DNA from: JALYLC01 sp035696365
Lineage (GTDB): Bacteria > Actinomycetota > Thermoleophilia > Gaiellales > JALYLC01
NCBI GenBank assembly: GCA_035696365.1
Contig: DASRQS010000050.1
Span: 1 to 64,000, forward strand
Direction: 5' to 3'
DNA: 64,000 nucleotides
Part shown: piece by piece, positions 19,036-25,964 of the stretch
Layout of the letters: each line of letters begins with the position of its first letter
Position numbering within the stretch: position 1 is the stretch's first letter
Made by a program: the position numbers and the translations under genes
Notes under the pieces: generated by a model
Databases searched by the model: none
What the model was told of the DNA's origin: nothing
The model's input: the letters and a program-made list of their open reading frames with translations, nothing else

Positions 19036-20144
19036 CGCCGCTGCCACCGGTCGACGTCGCGCTCGCGATGCTCACGCTGGTTCCCGGCGCGATGGGAGGA
19101 AGCGAGACGTATGCGCGCGCGCTGACGCGGGAGCTCTCAGGCTCCCACAATGCGACCGTCACGGCCTACGTCGCGCAGATCGGCGCCGGCTTCTCGCAGG
19201 GCGTGCCCGAGCGCGTCGTGCCGGGCGTCGCCGGCGGAGCATCGACGCGATCCCGGCTCACGACTCTCGCCCAGGCCGCCAGGCACCGGCAATCGATCCG
19301 CGAGTCCTGGGCGCAGGCCGACGTCGTCCACTACCCCTTCACCGCACCGGTGCCGGGCCCCGCGGCCGCGAACGCGGTCGTCGTCTCGCTGCTCGACGTG
19401 CAGCACCTCGACCTGCCCGCCCTGTTCAGCCGCGCGGAGCGCCTCTACCGGCGCCGGTTCTACGACACAGCAGCCCGCCGCGCCGATCTCGTCGTGACGA
19501 TCAGCGAGTTCACCCGGTCCAGGATCGTGGCGCTGCTGGGGATCGAGCCGGAGCGGGTCGTGGTCGCGCCGCTCGGCGTCGATGCGAGCGACTTCGAGCC
19601 GAACCTCGGCGCGCGCGAGAACCTGCTCCTGTACCCGGCGCGCGGCTGGCCCCACAAGAATCATGCAGGGCTGTTCGAGGCGTTCTCGCTGCTGCGGGCG
19701 CAGGATCCCGCGCTCCGGCTGGTGCTTACCGGGGGAGCCCTTGATGGCCTCGGTCCGCTTCCCGCGGGCGTCGAGTCGCGTGGGCTGGTCGAGCGTGGGG
19801 AGCTGCGCGAGCTCTACAGGACGGCCGCCGCGCTCGTCTTTCCCAGCCTGTACGAGGGCTTCGGCCTTCCACCGCTCGAGGCGATGGCGTCGGGCTGCCC
19901 GGTCGCCGCGTCGCGCGCCGGGTCGCTCCCCGAGGTCTGCGGCGACGCCGCGGTGCTCTTCGACGCCGCCGACCCCGCAGCGATCGCCGCAGGGGTTCGG
20001 GAGGCGATCGCACGCACCGCCGAGCTGCGCGAGCGGGGACTCGCACGTGCCCGGTCGTTCACCTGGGCTGCCTGCGCCGAGGCGCACGAGCGCGCCTACC
20101 GGTTGGCCGCGAGCGGGTCTAGGCCTCGCGGCAATAGGCGATGA
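19032..20144 (+). CDS. Glycosyltransferase family 4
   Basis: 370 residues. AMLTLVPGAMGGSETYARAL at the N-terminus is the GT4 glycine loop plus acceptor helix. LLYPARGWPHKNHAGLFEAF and FPSLYEGFGLPPLEAMASGCP form the donor site. GTG 19032 is chosen because it overlaps the stop of a short upstream frame; the ATG-like frame back to 18963 lacks signals. Its 3' end overlaps the LysR gene tail-to-tail by 26 bp. Confidence 0.9.
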   Translation: MTPLPPVDVALAMLTLVPGAMGGSETYARALTRELSGSHNATVTAYVAQIGAGFSQGVPERVVPGVAGGASTRSRLTTLAQAARHRQSIRESWAQADVVHYPFTAPVPGPAAANAVVVSLLDVQHLDLPALFSRAERLYRRRFYDTAARRADLVVTISEFTRSRIVALLGIEPERVVVAPLGVDASDFEPNLGARENLLLYPARGWPHKNHAGLFEAFSLLRAQDPALRLVLTGGALDGLGPLPAGVESRGLVERGELRELYRTAAALVFPSLYEGFGLPPLEAMASGCPVAASRAGSLPEVCGDAAVLFDAADPAAIAAGVREAIARTAELRERGLARARSFTWAACAEAHERAYRLAASGSRPRGNRR

Positions 20145-21003
20145 ACGCCGTGGCCAGCCGCGACGGCTCGCGCGCGGCCTGGCGCACCACCACGTAGTCG
20201 CGCCGCAGGCTCAGGCCGGTGACCCGCGCCGACGCCAGGCGGCCCAGCTCGAGCTCGCGGTCGATCGCGGCGAGCGAGGTGAACGTCGCTCCGAGTCCCT
20301 CCTCGACGGCGGTCTGGGAGGACTCCTGCAGCCCGAGCTCAGCCACCACGTTGAGATCGCGCGGGCGCACGCCGAGGCGACGCAGCTCGGCCTCGACGAT
20401 GGCTCGCACGCCCGAGCCCTCCTGCTGGACGACGAGCGGCTCGCGCTTGAGATCCTCGAGCGAGAGCTCGCCGCCGGCCTTCGGGTGCCCCGCGGGCAGG
20501 GCGAGCACGATCTCGTCCGCCCGGAACGGCTCGTAGACGAGGCTGCGGTGCGGCTTCTCGGCGCCCACGATGCCGAGCTCGAGCTCGTGCGCGAGCACGC
20601 GCTGCGCGATGTCCTGCGTCGCGCCCACGGCCAGCGCGACGTCCACCTCGGGGTTGAGGCTCCGGAAGCCGATCAGCAAACGCGGGACGAGACGCGCGCC
20701 GGGCCCGGTCGACGCGCCGATCGCGAGACGACCGCGCAGGACGTCGGCCTCTTCCTGCGCGACCCGGATCATGTCGCGCTCGAGCGCGAGGATGCGCTGC
20801 GCGCGAGCCATCACGGCCCGGCCTTCGGGCGTCGGCTCGGCGCGGCGCCCGCTGCGGTCGATCAGCGCGACGCCAAGGCGCTGCTCGAGTGCGCGCACGG
20901 CCTGCGAGACGGCAGACTGCGTGACCCCGAGCGACTCGGCGGCCTGCGAGAAGGAGCCGCGCTCCACCACGGCGCAGAGTGCGGCGAGCTGGCGCGTATC
21001 CAT
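20119..21003 (-). CDS. LysR family transcriptional regulator
   Basis: 294 residues. Residues 1-60 form the winged HTH (LAALCAVVERGSFSQAAESLGVTQSAVSQAVRALE in the sequence), followed by a linker helix and a periplasmic-binding-like effector domain (about 90-290). The gene begins 3 bp after the stop of the nucleotide-sugar dehydratase and so is probably co-transcribed with it, unlike the usual divergent LysR arrangement. Its target and effector are unknown. Sequence order and length are normal for the family. Confidence 0.92.
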   Translation of the reverse strand: MDTRQLAALCAVVERGSFSQAAESLGVTQSAVSQAVRALEQRLGVALIDRSGRRAEPTPEGRAVMARAQRILALERDMIRVAQEEADVLRGRLAIGASTGPGARLVPRLLIGFRSLNPEVDVALAVGATQDIAQRVLAHELELGIVGAEKPHRSLVYEPFRADEIVLALPAGHPKAGGELSLEDLKREPLVVQQEGSGVRAIVEAELRRLGVRPRDLNVVAELGLQESSQTAVEEGLGATFTSLAAIDRELELGRLASARVTGLSLRRDYVVVRQAAREPSRLATAFIAYCREA

Positions 21004-21006
21004 GCG

Positions 21007-23028
21007 TCAGGCCGGAGCAGCGACGGCGGGCTGCTCGCTGTCGGCGCGCCGCGGGTTGGCGATCATTGCGCGCACACGCTCCAGGGCCCCCGGCTCGTCG
21101 CCCTCGTTCGCCATCCGCTCCACCGCGTCCAGCTCGACCTCGAGCCACTCGGGCGAGATCGGGGCGCGGCGGGCGCGCATGAGCTTGTCGTGGTGGGTAC
21201 GCTCGACCTCCTCGGAATCCTCGAAGAGGCCCTCATGCAGCTTCTCCCCCGGGCGGATCCCGCTGATCGTGATGGGGATGTCGCGCTCGGGCTCGAGCCC
21301 GGAGAGGCGGATCATGTCCTGCGCGAGATCGAGGATGCGCACGGGGTCGCCCATGTCGAGCACGAAGACGTCGCCACCACGGCCGACGCCGCCGGCCTGC
21401 ACGATCAGCTGCGCCGCCTCGTGGATCGTCATGAAGTAGCGCGTCATCTCGGGGTGCGTCACGGTGACCGGCCCGCCGCGCGCGATCTGCTCGCGGAAGA
21501 TCGGCACGACCGAGCCGGAGGACCCCAGCACGTTGCCGAAGCGCACGGCCACGAAGCTCGTCTCGTTCTCGATCTGGCCGAGCGCCTCCACGACCCACTC
21601 GGCCAGCGCCTTGCTCGCGCCCATCGCGGTCTTCGGGTAGACGGCCTTGTCCGTCGACACAAGCACGAAGCGGTCGACGTGGTGGCGCGCGGCGATCCGC
21701 GCAACCGTGCGCGTCGCCAGCGCGTTGTTGCGCAGCGCCTGCACGGGATGCTGCTCCATCAGTGGCACGTGCTTGTAGGCGGCCGCGTGGAACACGACTG
21801 CCGGCTGGTGAAGCTCGAAGATCGCCTCCATGCGCGCCGCGTCGCGCACGTCCGCGATCTCGGGCATGATCTCGGCGCGCGTGCTCTCGCGCAGCTCGCG
21901 ATCGATCTGGAAGAGGTTGTTCTCCGCGTGGTCGGCGAGCACGAGGCGGCCGACCTCCATGCGCACGAGCTGGCGGCATAGCTCCGAGCCGATCGAGCCG
22001 CCCGCGCCCGTCACGAGCACCGTGCGGCCGCGCACGTAGGCGCCCACGGTGCCCGGATCCAGTTGCACAGGCTCGCGCCCGAGGATGTCCTCGACCTGCA
22101 CCGCGCGCAGCTGTGCGACGAGATCGTGATCGCCGTTGATCAGGTCGTTGACGTTCGGCAGCGTCTTCACGGGGATGCCGGCCTCGCGGCAGGTCGCCAC
22201 AACCGCCGCGCGCTTGCGGCCACCGGCCGAGGGCAGCGCGATGTGCACCTCGTCGGGCTGGCGCGCCTTGAGGATCTCCGGGAGGTCGATCGTCGTGCCG
22301 AGCACCTTGACGCCCTGGAAGCGGTAGCGCAGCTTGTTGCGGTCGTCGTCGATCAGCCCGATCGGCGTGTAGCCGGCCAGCCGGTTGCTCAGCATCTCGC
22401 GCAGGATCAGATTGCCGGCGTCACCGGCACCGACGATCAGCACTTTCTTGCCCTGGGCGACGAACGAGCCGCGGCGCGGCCGCTCCATCAGCGAGCGCGC
22501 CAGCACGCGCGCGCCGCCGAGCAGGATCAGTGTGAAGACGAGATCGAGCAGCAGCGCCCGCTTCGAAGGTGCGCGCTCGCGCGCCGGGTGCGGCGCCAGG
22601 GAGGCTCGGATTCCCTGCTTCTTGATCGGGAACGTGCAGCCGGCCGGCTGTCCCGCTGCGATGCAATCCGGGTTGTTGAGCTGCGCGAGCTGGGCGGGCC
22701 CCGCCTCGGGCCGGACGATCACGCCGCGCGGGAACTTCACGACCGAGAGCGCGATCAAGAGCACGATCGAGGCGATGCCGATCGCCCGCAGCAGAGCCAT
22801 GATGTCCGGCAGCGAGAGGTAGCGCCACCACTTGTTGTAGGCCCCGAAGCCGGCCAGGCAGATGATCTTGATCGCAATCACGATCAGGATCGTCTGCTTC
22901 CAGTAAGCGTCCCAGCCGGGGTTGCGCTCGATCTGGAAGCCGACCTCGTAGGTCGCGTACCACGCGGCCGCGACCAGGAGCGCGTCGACGGCTACCTGCC
23001 ACAGCCGGTGGCGGTTCAACAGCCCCAT
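21007..23028 (-). CDS. Membrane nucleoside-diphosphate-sugar 4,6-dehydratase (CapD/WbpM/FlaA1 type)
   Basis: 673 residues. Four hydrophobic helices lie within residues 1-180, followed by a CoA-binding-like Rossmann domain (KVLIVGAGDAGN, 195-206) and a catalytic SDR domain (VTGAGGSIGSE, 339-349). STDKAVYPK and Met469/Lys473 in AMGASK show the Tyr-to-Met change typical of WbpM-like enzymes. It probably converts UDP-GlcNAc to a 4-keto-6-deoxy sugar. Residues 100-158 form an unusually long loop with two Cys (121, 131) between helices. ATG 23028 follows TAGACT (23037-23042), which overlaps the previous gene's stop. Confidence 0.92.
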   Translation of the reverse strand: MGLLNRHRLWQVAVDALLVAAAWYATYEVGFQIERNPGWDAYWKQTILIVIAIKIICLAGFGAYNKWWRYLSLPDIMALLRAIGIASIVLLIALSVVKFPRGVIVRPEAGPAQLAQLNNPDCIAAGQPAGCTFPIKKQGIRASLAPHPARERAPSKRALLLDLVFTLILLGGARVLARSLMERPRRGSFVAQGKKVLIVGAGDAGNLILREMLSNRLAGYTPIGLIDDDRNKLRYRFQGVKVLGTTIDLPEILKARQPDEVHIALPSAGGRKRAAVVATCREAGIPVKTLPNVNDLINGDHDLVAQLRAVQVEDILGREPVQLDPGTVGAYVRGRTVLVTGAGGSIGSELCRQLVRMEVGRLVLADHAENNLFQIDRELRESTRAEIMPEIADVRDAARMEAIFELHQPAVVFHAAAYKHVPLMEQHPVQALRNNALATRTVARIAARHHVDRFVLVSTDKAVYPKTAMGASKALAEWVVEALGQIENETSFVAVRFGNVLGSSGSVVPIFREQIARGGPVTVTHPEMTRYFMTIHEAAQLIVQAGGVGRGGDVFVLDMGDPVRILDLAQDMIRLSGLEPERDIPITISGIRPGEKLHEGLFEDSEEVERTHHDKLMRARRAPISPEWLEVELDAVERMANEGDEPGALERVRAMIANPRRADSEQPAVAAPA

Positions 23029-23039
23029 TGGTGAGGAGT

Positions 23040-24149
23040 CTACGTTCTGGCGGGCGAGAGGGCCGTGACGGCGTTCACGACCTCCTGCTGCGCGGCCTCA
23101 CCGAGCGTCGGCGACATGGGCAGCGCGACGCACTCGCGCGAGCAGCGCTCGGTCACCGGGAGCGAACCTTCGCCGTAGGCGAGGTGCTCGAACACCGGCT
23201 GCCGGTGCAGGGGCGTGGAGTAGTAGACCATCGTGCCGATGCCAGCCTCGGTGAGGCCGGACACGAGGCGCTCGCGCTCCTGGGTTCGCACGATGTACAG
23301 GTGGTAGACGTGGCGCGCGCCGGCCGCGACGGCGGGCAGCACGACGTGCTCGCCGAGGCCGAGCTCGTCGTAGCGCGCCGCCACCGCGATGCGGCCGTCG
23401 TTCCAGCCATCGACGTGCGGCCGCAACGCGAGCAGGATTGCGGCCTGCAACTCGTCCAGGCGCGAGTTGTAGCCGACATGCGTGAACGTCTTCTTGTCCT
23501 CGGAGCCGTGGAAGCGCAGCACGCGGCACATGCGGTCGACCTCGGCGCTGGGCGTCGTGATCAGGCCGCCGTCCCCGAAGCAGGGCAGGTTCTTGGTGGG
23601 GAAGAACGAGAACGTCGCTGCATCGCCGAGTGCGCCGCAACGCACGCCGCCCAGCGAGGCGCCATAGGCCTGCGCGGCGTCCTCGAGCAGTGCGAGGCCG
23701 TGCTTGGCGCAGATCTCGCGCAGCGGGCCCATCGGCGCCGGGTGGCCGAACAGGTGCACCGGCATGACAGCTCGCGTACGGGGCGTGATCGCAGCTTCCA
23801 CCGCCGCGGGGTCGAGGCAGTAGGTCTCGTCCTCGATGTCGGCGAACACGGGGACGGCTCCGACCGCGGCGATCGACTCGGCAGTCGCATAGAACGTGAA
23901 CGACGGGCAGATCACCTCGTCGCCGGGCTCGACGCCCAGCGCGCGCAGCACGATCAGGAGCGCATCCGTGCCGTTGGCCACGCCGATCCCGTGGGCGGTG
24001 CCCACCTGCTCGGCGAACACCCGCTCCGCCTCGGCCACGCGTGGGCCGAGGATGAAGCGGCCCGAATCGATGACCTCGCCGATCGCGCGCGCGATCTGCT
24101 CGCGTACGGCGCGGTACTGCGAATGCGGATCCATCAGGGGCACGGTCAT
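23040..24149 (-). CDS. DegT/DnrJ/EryC1 family sugar aminotransferase
   Basis: 369 residues. PLP-dependent fold type I: GVANGTDALLI, EDAAQAYGA (157-164) and the Schiff-base Lys186 in FSFFPTKNLPCFGDGG. Such enzymes transaminate 3- or 4-keto-deoxy nucleotide sugars. The next gene makes a 4-keto-6-deoxy sugar, so the pair could produce a UDP-4-amino-4,6-dideoxy sugar (inference). ATG 24149 follows TACCGT (24157-24162) by 7 nt; the in-frame GTG 24155 would be only 1 nt from the box and is rejected. Confidence 0.92.
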   Translation of the reverse strand: MTVPLMDPHSQYRAVREQIARAIGEVIDSGRFILGPRVAEAERVFAEQVGTAHGIGVANGTDALLIVLRALGVEPGDEVICPSFTFYATAESIAAVGAVPVFADIEDETYCLDPAAVEAAITPRTRAVMPVHLFGHPAPMGPLREICAKHGLALLEDAAQAYGASLGGVRCGALGDAATFSFFPTKNLPCFGDGGLITTPSAEVDRMCRVLRFHGSEDKKTFTHVGYNSRLDELQAAILLALRPHVDGWNDGRIAVAARYDELGLGEHVVLPAVAAGARHVYHLYIVRTQERERLVSGLTEAGIGTMVYYSTPLHRQPVFEHLAYGEGSLPVTERCSRECVALPMSPTLGEAAQQEVVNAVTALSPART

Positions 24150-24201
24150 GCCCACGACGGTAGCAACCGCCCCTCTGACGCAGCTCCGCGCCCGGCGCTC
24201 G

Positions 24202-25143
24202 TCAGAGGCCGCGCCAGTGACGCGGGACGTAGTCCAGCGCCGGATCCGGCCGGCTTGGCAACTGATCGCGTCCCGCGAGAACGCGCGCAGGCGTCGGGTC
24301 GAAACGCTCGCCGCACTCGGAATCGAGCTTGAACTCGATCCAGATGTGCACCTCGCTCGCCCAGACGGTCACGTAGCGGCCCTCGCCGCGCCTGCCCCAC
24401 GCCGACGCGAAGCGCTGGGTGGTCCACGCCTCGTGCGAGTCGAAGAGACCCGCGCGCTGGACGATCAGGCTGGCGGATGCAGAGCAGTCGAGCGAATCTC
24501 TCGCGCGGATCGTTCGGAGGTCCCGCCCGTGCCCCCCGCCCCAGTCGTAGGCGTGATCCTCGGCGGCAAGAGCGTGGGCCTCGCGGTACAGCCGCAAGGG
24601 CTCCCGCAGCGCACCGAGCCCGCGGGAGACGCGCTGGCGGATGGATGCCTCGGAAGCCTCCGCCTGCAAAGCGATCTGCCCGTAGTCGAGATCGCCGACG
24701 AGCTGGAGAAGGATCGCCTGCCGCTGCTCCCTTGGCAGGTGGCGGAGCAGCCCTGCGCCGAGGTCTGCGGCGAGGACGGGCGTTTCGGGCGTGCCCGACT
24801 GCGCGAGCTCGACCTCCTGCGCCAGCGCTTCGAGTGCGCGGTGCTCCTTCACCCCGCGCCGCTGGTGGTCGATCAGGCGGCGCGCGGCGATGGTGTAGAG
24901 CCAGCCTGCCGCCGGCGTGACGCCCGGGCGGAAGCGGCGCCGCGCCGTGAATGCCGAGGCGAACGTCTCGGCCGTCAGATCCGCTGCCATATCGCGTCGC
25001 ACTCGGCGCGCGAAATACCGCTCGACGCCCGCCATGTGGCGGCTATAGAAGACACCGAACGCCTCGGGATCGGCTGCCGTCAGCAGGTCCTCGTCGGACG
25101 TGTGGTGAGGACTGCGGGTCACGTGTGCGGAAGCGGTGCTCAT
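24202..25143 (-). CDS. ECF sigma factor fused to an NlpC/P60-like domain
   Basis: 313 residues. Region 2 (about 30-100, with DLTAETFASAFTARRRF and WLYTIAARRLIDHQRR) and region 4 (about 130-185, with LPREQRQAILLQLVGDLDYGQIA) make a complete ECF sigma factor. Residues 198-313 are extra. YDWGGGHG (199-206), LDCSASAS (218-225), VTVWASEVHIWIEF (258-271) and YVPRHWRGL follow the order of an actinobacterial NlpC/P60-like cell-wall peptidase domain. The candidate catalytic Cys220 and His266 are retained. No signal peptide or membrane helix is seen, so the domain would be cytoplasmic. ATG 25143 lies 9 nt after a predicted ECF -10 element. Confidence 0.85.
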   Translation of the reverse strand: MSTASAHVTRSPHHTSDEDLLTAADPEAFGVFYSRHMAGVERYFARRVRRDMAADLTAETFASAFTARRRFRPGVTPAAGWLYTIAARRLIDHQRRGVKEHRALEALAQEVELAQSGTPETPVLAADLGAGLLRHLPREQRQAILLQLVGDLDYGQIALQAEASEASIRQRVSRGLGALREPLRLYREAHALAAEDHAYDWGGGHGRDLRTIRARDSLDCSASASLIVQRAGLFDSHEAWTTQRFASAWGRRGEGRYVTVWASEVHIWIEFKLDSECGERFDPTPARVLAGRDQLPSRPDPALDYVPRHWRGL

Positions 25144-25152
25144 AGGCGGTAG

Positions 25153-25216
25153 CTCGCACGAAGGCGAGCATTTGTGACAACGGGCGCATTGTCACAAACG
25201 CGCGCGACTCCGCGAG
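25153..25216. promoter_or_regulatory. Bidirectional ECF-type promoter with perfect inverted repeat
   Basis: TTTGTGACAA (25171-25180) and TTGTCACAAA (25189-25198) form a perfect 10-bp inverted repeat with an 8-bp spacer. In each direction TGTCACA is followed after exactly 16 nt by CGAG (rightward 25213-25216, leftward 25156-25153). The layout resembles ECF promoters such as the ECF41 pattern TGTCACA-N16-CGTC. This predicts autoregulation of the sigma gene and co-expression of the divergent secreted protein. A dimeric repressor could also bind the palindrome. Confidence 0.7.
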
Positions 25217-25264
25217 GTGGTGTCCGTGGCGCGATCCGGCGCCACGCCAGCCGAGGAGCAGCCC

Positions 25265-25615
25265 ATGAACTTCCGCACAGCATCCGATCCCGGCACGCGC
25301 GTCAGACGCAGCGCCCCCTGGACGGGCATCGTCGCCGCCTGCGTCGTCGCAGGCGCCCTCGGTGCGGCGCCCGCAGGCGCCTCGCCCGTTCGCAATGGAC
25401 TGGTCGAAGCTCGTGCCGTCGCGGCACTCGCGGTCAGGAGCGCCGCGCTGAACCACCGCTACCACCTCGACAGGCCGAACGCCCGCTGGGCGCTCGCCAT
25501 GTGCCCGTGCAGCGCCGGCCTCTGGCGCCGCCCGGTGGACCCGGTCTCGGCCACCGTGCCGTGCCCCTGCAACGCCGGTCTGCCGGTGGAGCAGCTGCCC
25601 CATCAACGCCGCTGA
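25265..25615 (+). CDS. Small secreted protein with two CPCxAGL motifs
   Basis: 116 residues, family not recognised. An N-terminal signal (RVRR then a hydrophobic run GIVAACVVAGALGA, likely cleavage after AGA near residue 39) exports it. The mature part has two copies of a Cys motif, CPCSAGL (80-86) and CPCNAGL (100-106), exactly 20 residues apart. ATG 25265 has a strong GAGGAG Shine-Dalgarno and lies about 48 bp after the rightward ECF -10, so the neighbouring sigma factor probably controls it. The paired CxC motifs could bind metal or form disulfides. Confidence 0.75.
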   Translation: MNFRTASDPGTRVRRSAPWTGIVAACVVAGALGAAPAGASPVRNGLVEARAVAALAVRSAALNHRYHLDRPNARWALAMCPCSAGLWRRPVDPVSATVPCPCNAGLPVEQLPHQRR

Positions 25616-25632
25616 TGCGGAGTGGGCGGATG

Positions 25633-25671
25633 GCGCGCGAGCAGCCAGGTAGCCCGCTGCTGCTCGCGCGC
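25633..25671. terminator. Bidirectional hairpin between convergent genes
   Basis: Left arm GCGCGCGAGCAGC (25633-25645) and right arm GCTGCTCGCGCGC (25659-25671) form a perfect 13-bp stem with a 13-nt loop. It lies between the stop of the secreted protein (25615) and the stop of the convergent small gene (25683). No T tract follows, as is common in high-GC actinobacteria. Confidence 0.7.
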
Positions 25672-25682
25672 TCCGGCCCGTT

Positions 25683-25913
25683 CTACGCCGCGTCGGCCGC
25701 GATCTCGGTCACCGAGATGCCCCAGGCCTTCCCGCCGGCGAAGAGGTCGTCGGGATCGACTTCGTCCAACCACCCGATGAAATGTCGCTCGTGCTTCCTC
25801 GGCGTAGATCCGAAGACGGCCTTGCGCATGCGCCGCTTCTGTTTGGCAGGGCCTTGCTCGGCCGCTGCGAGCCGCTCTTCGAGAGCGGGTCCTTCGGCAT
25901 ACCCTTTACCCAT
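25683..25913 (-). CDS. Small hypothetical protein, 76 residues
   Basis: Not recognised. A charged N-terminal half with a basic patch (KQKRRMRK) is followed by RHFIGWLDEVDPDDLFAGG and a less charged tail. There is no membrane helix or signal peptide. It is judged real because TACGCT (25921-25926) ends 7 nt before ATG 25913, the same leaderless geometry as recognised genes here, and because a hairpin follows its stop. Confidence 0.6.
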   Translation of the reverse strand: MGKGYAEGPALEERLAAAEQGPAKQKRRMRKAVFGSTPRKHERHFIGWLDEVDPDDLFAGGKAWGISVTEIAADAA

Positions 25914-25964
25914 AATCCGAAGCGTAGCGCGGAGGGTGCCGAATTCTGCGTTTTGGATGCCCGG

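Noticed and set aside
22063..24332. Several long plus-strand frames opposite the dehydratase and aminotransferase
   Set aside because: They are complements of well-conserved genes and show the usual His/Arg/Asp-rich shadow composition.
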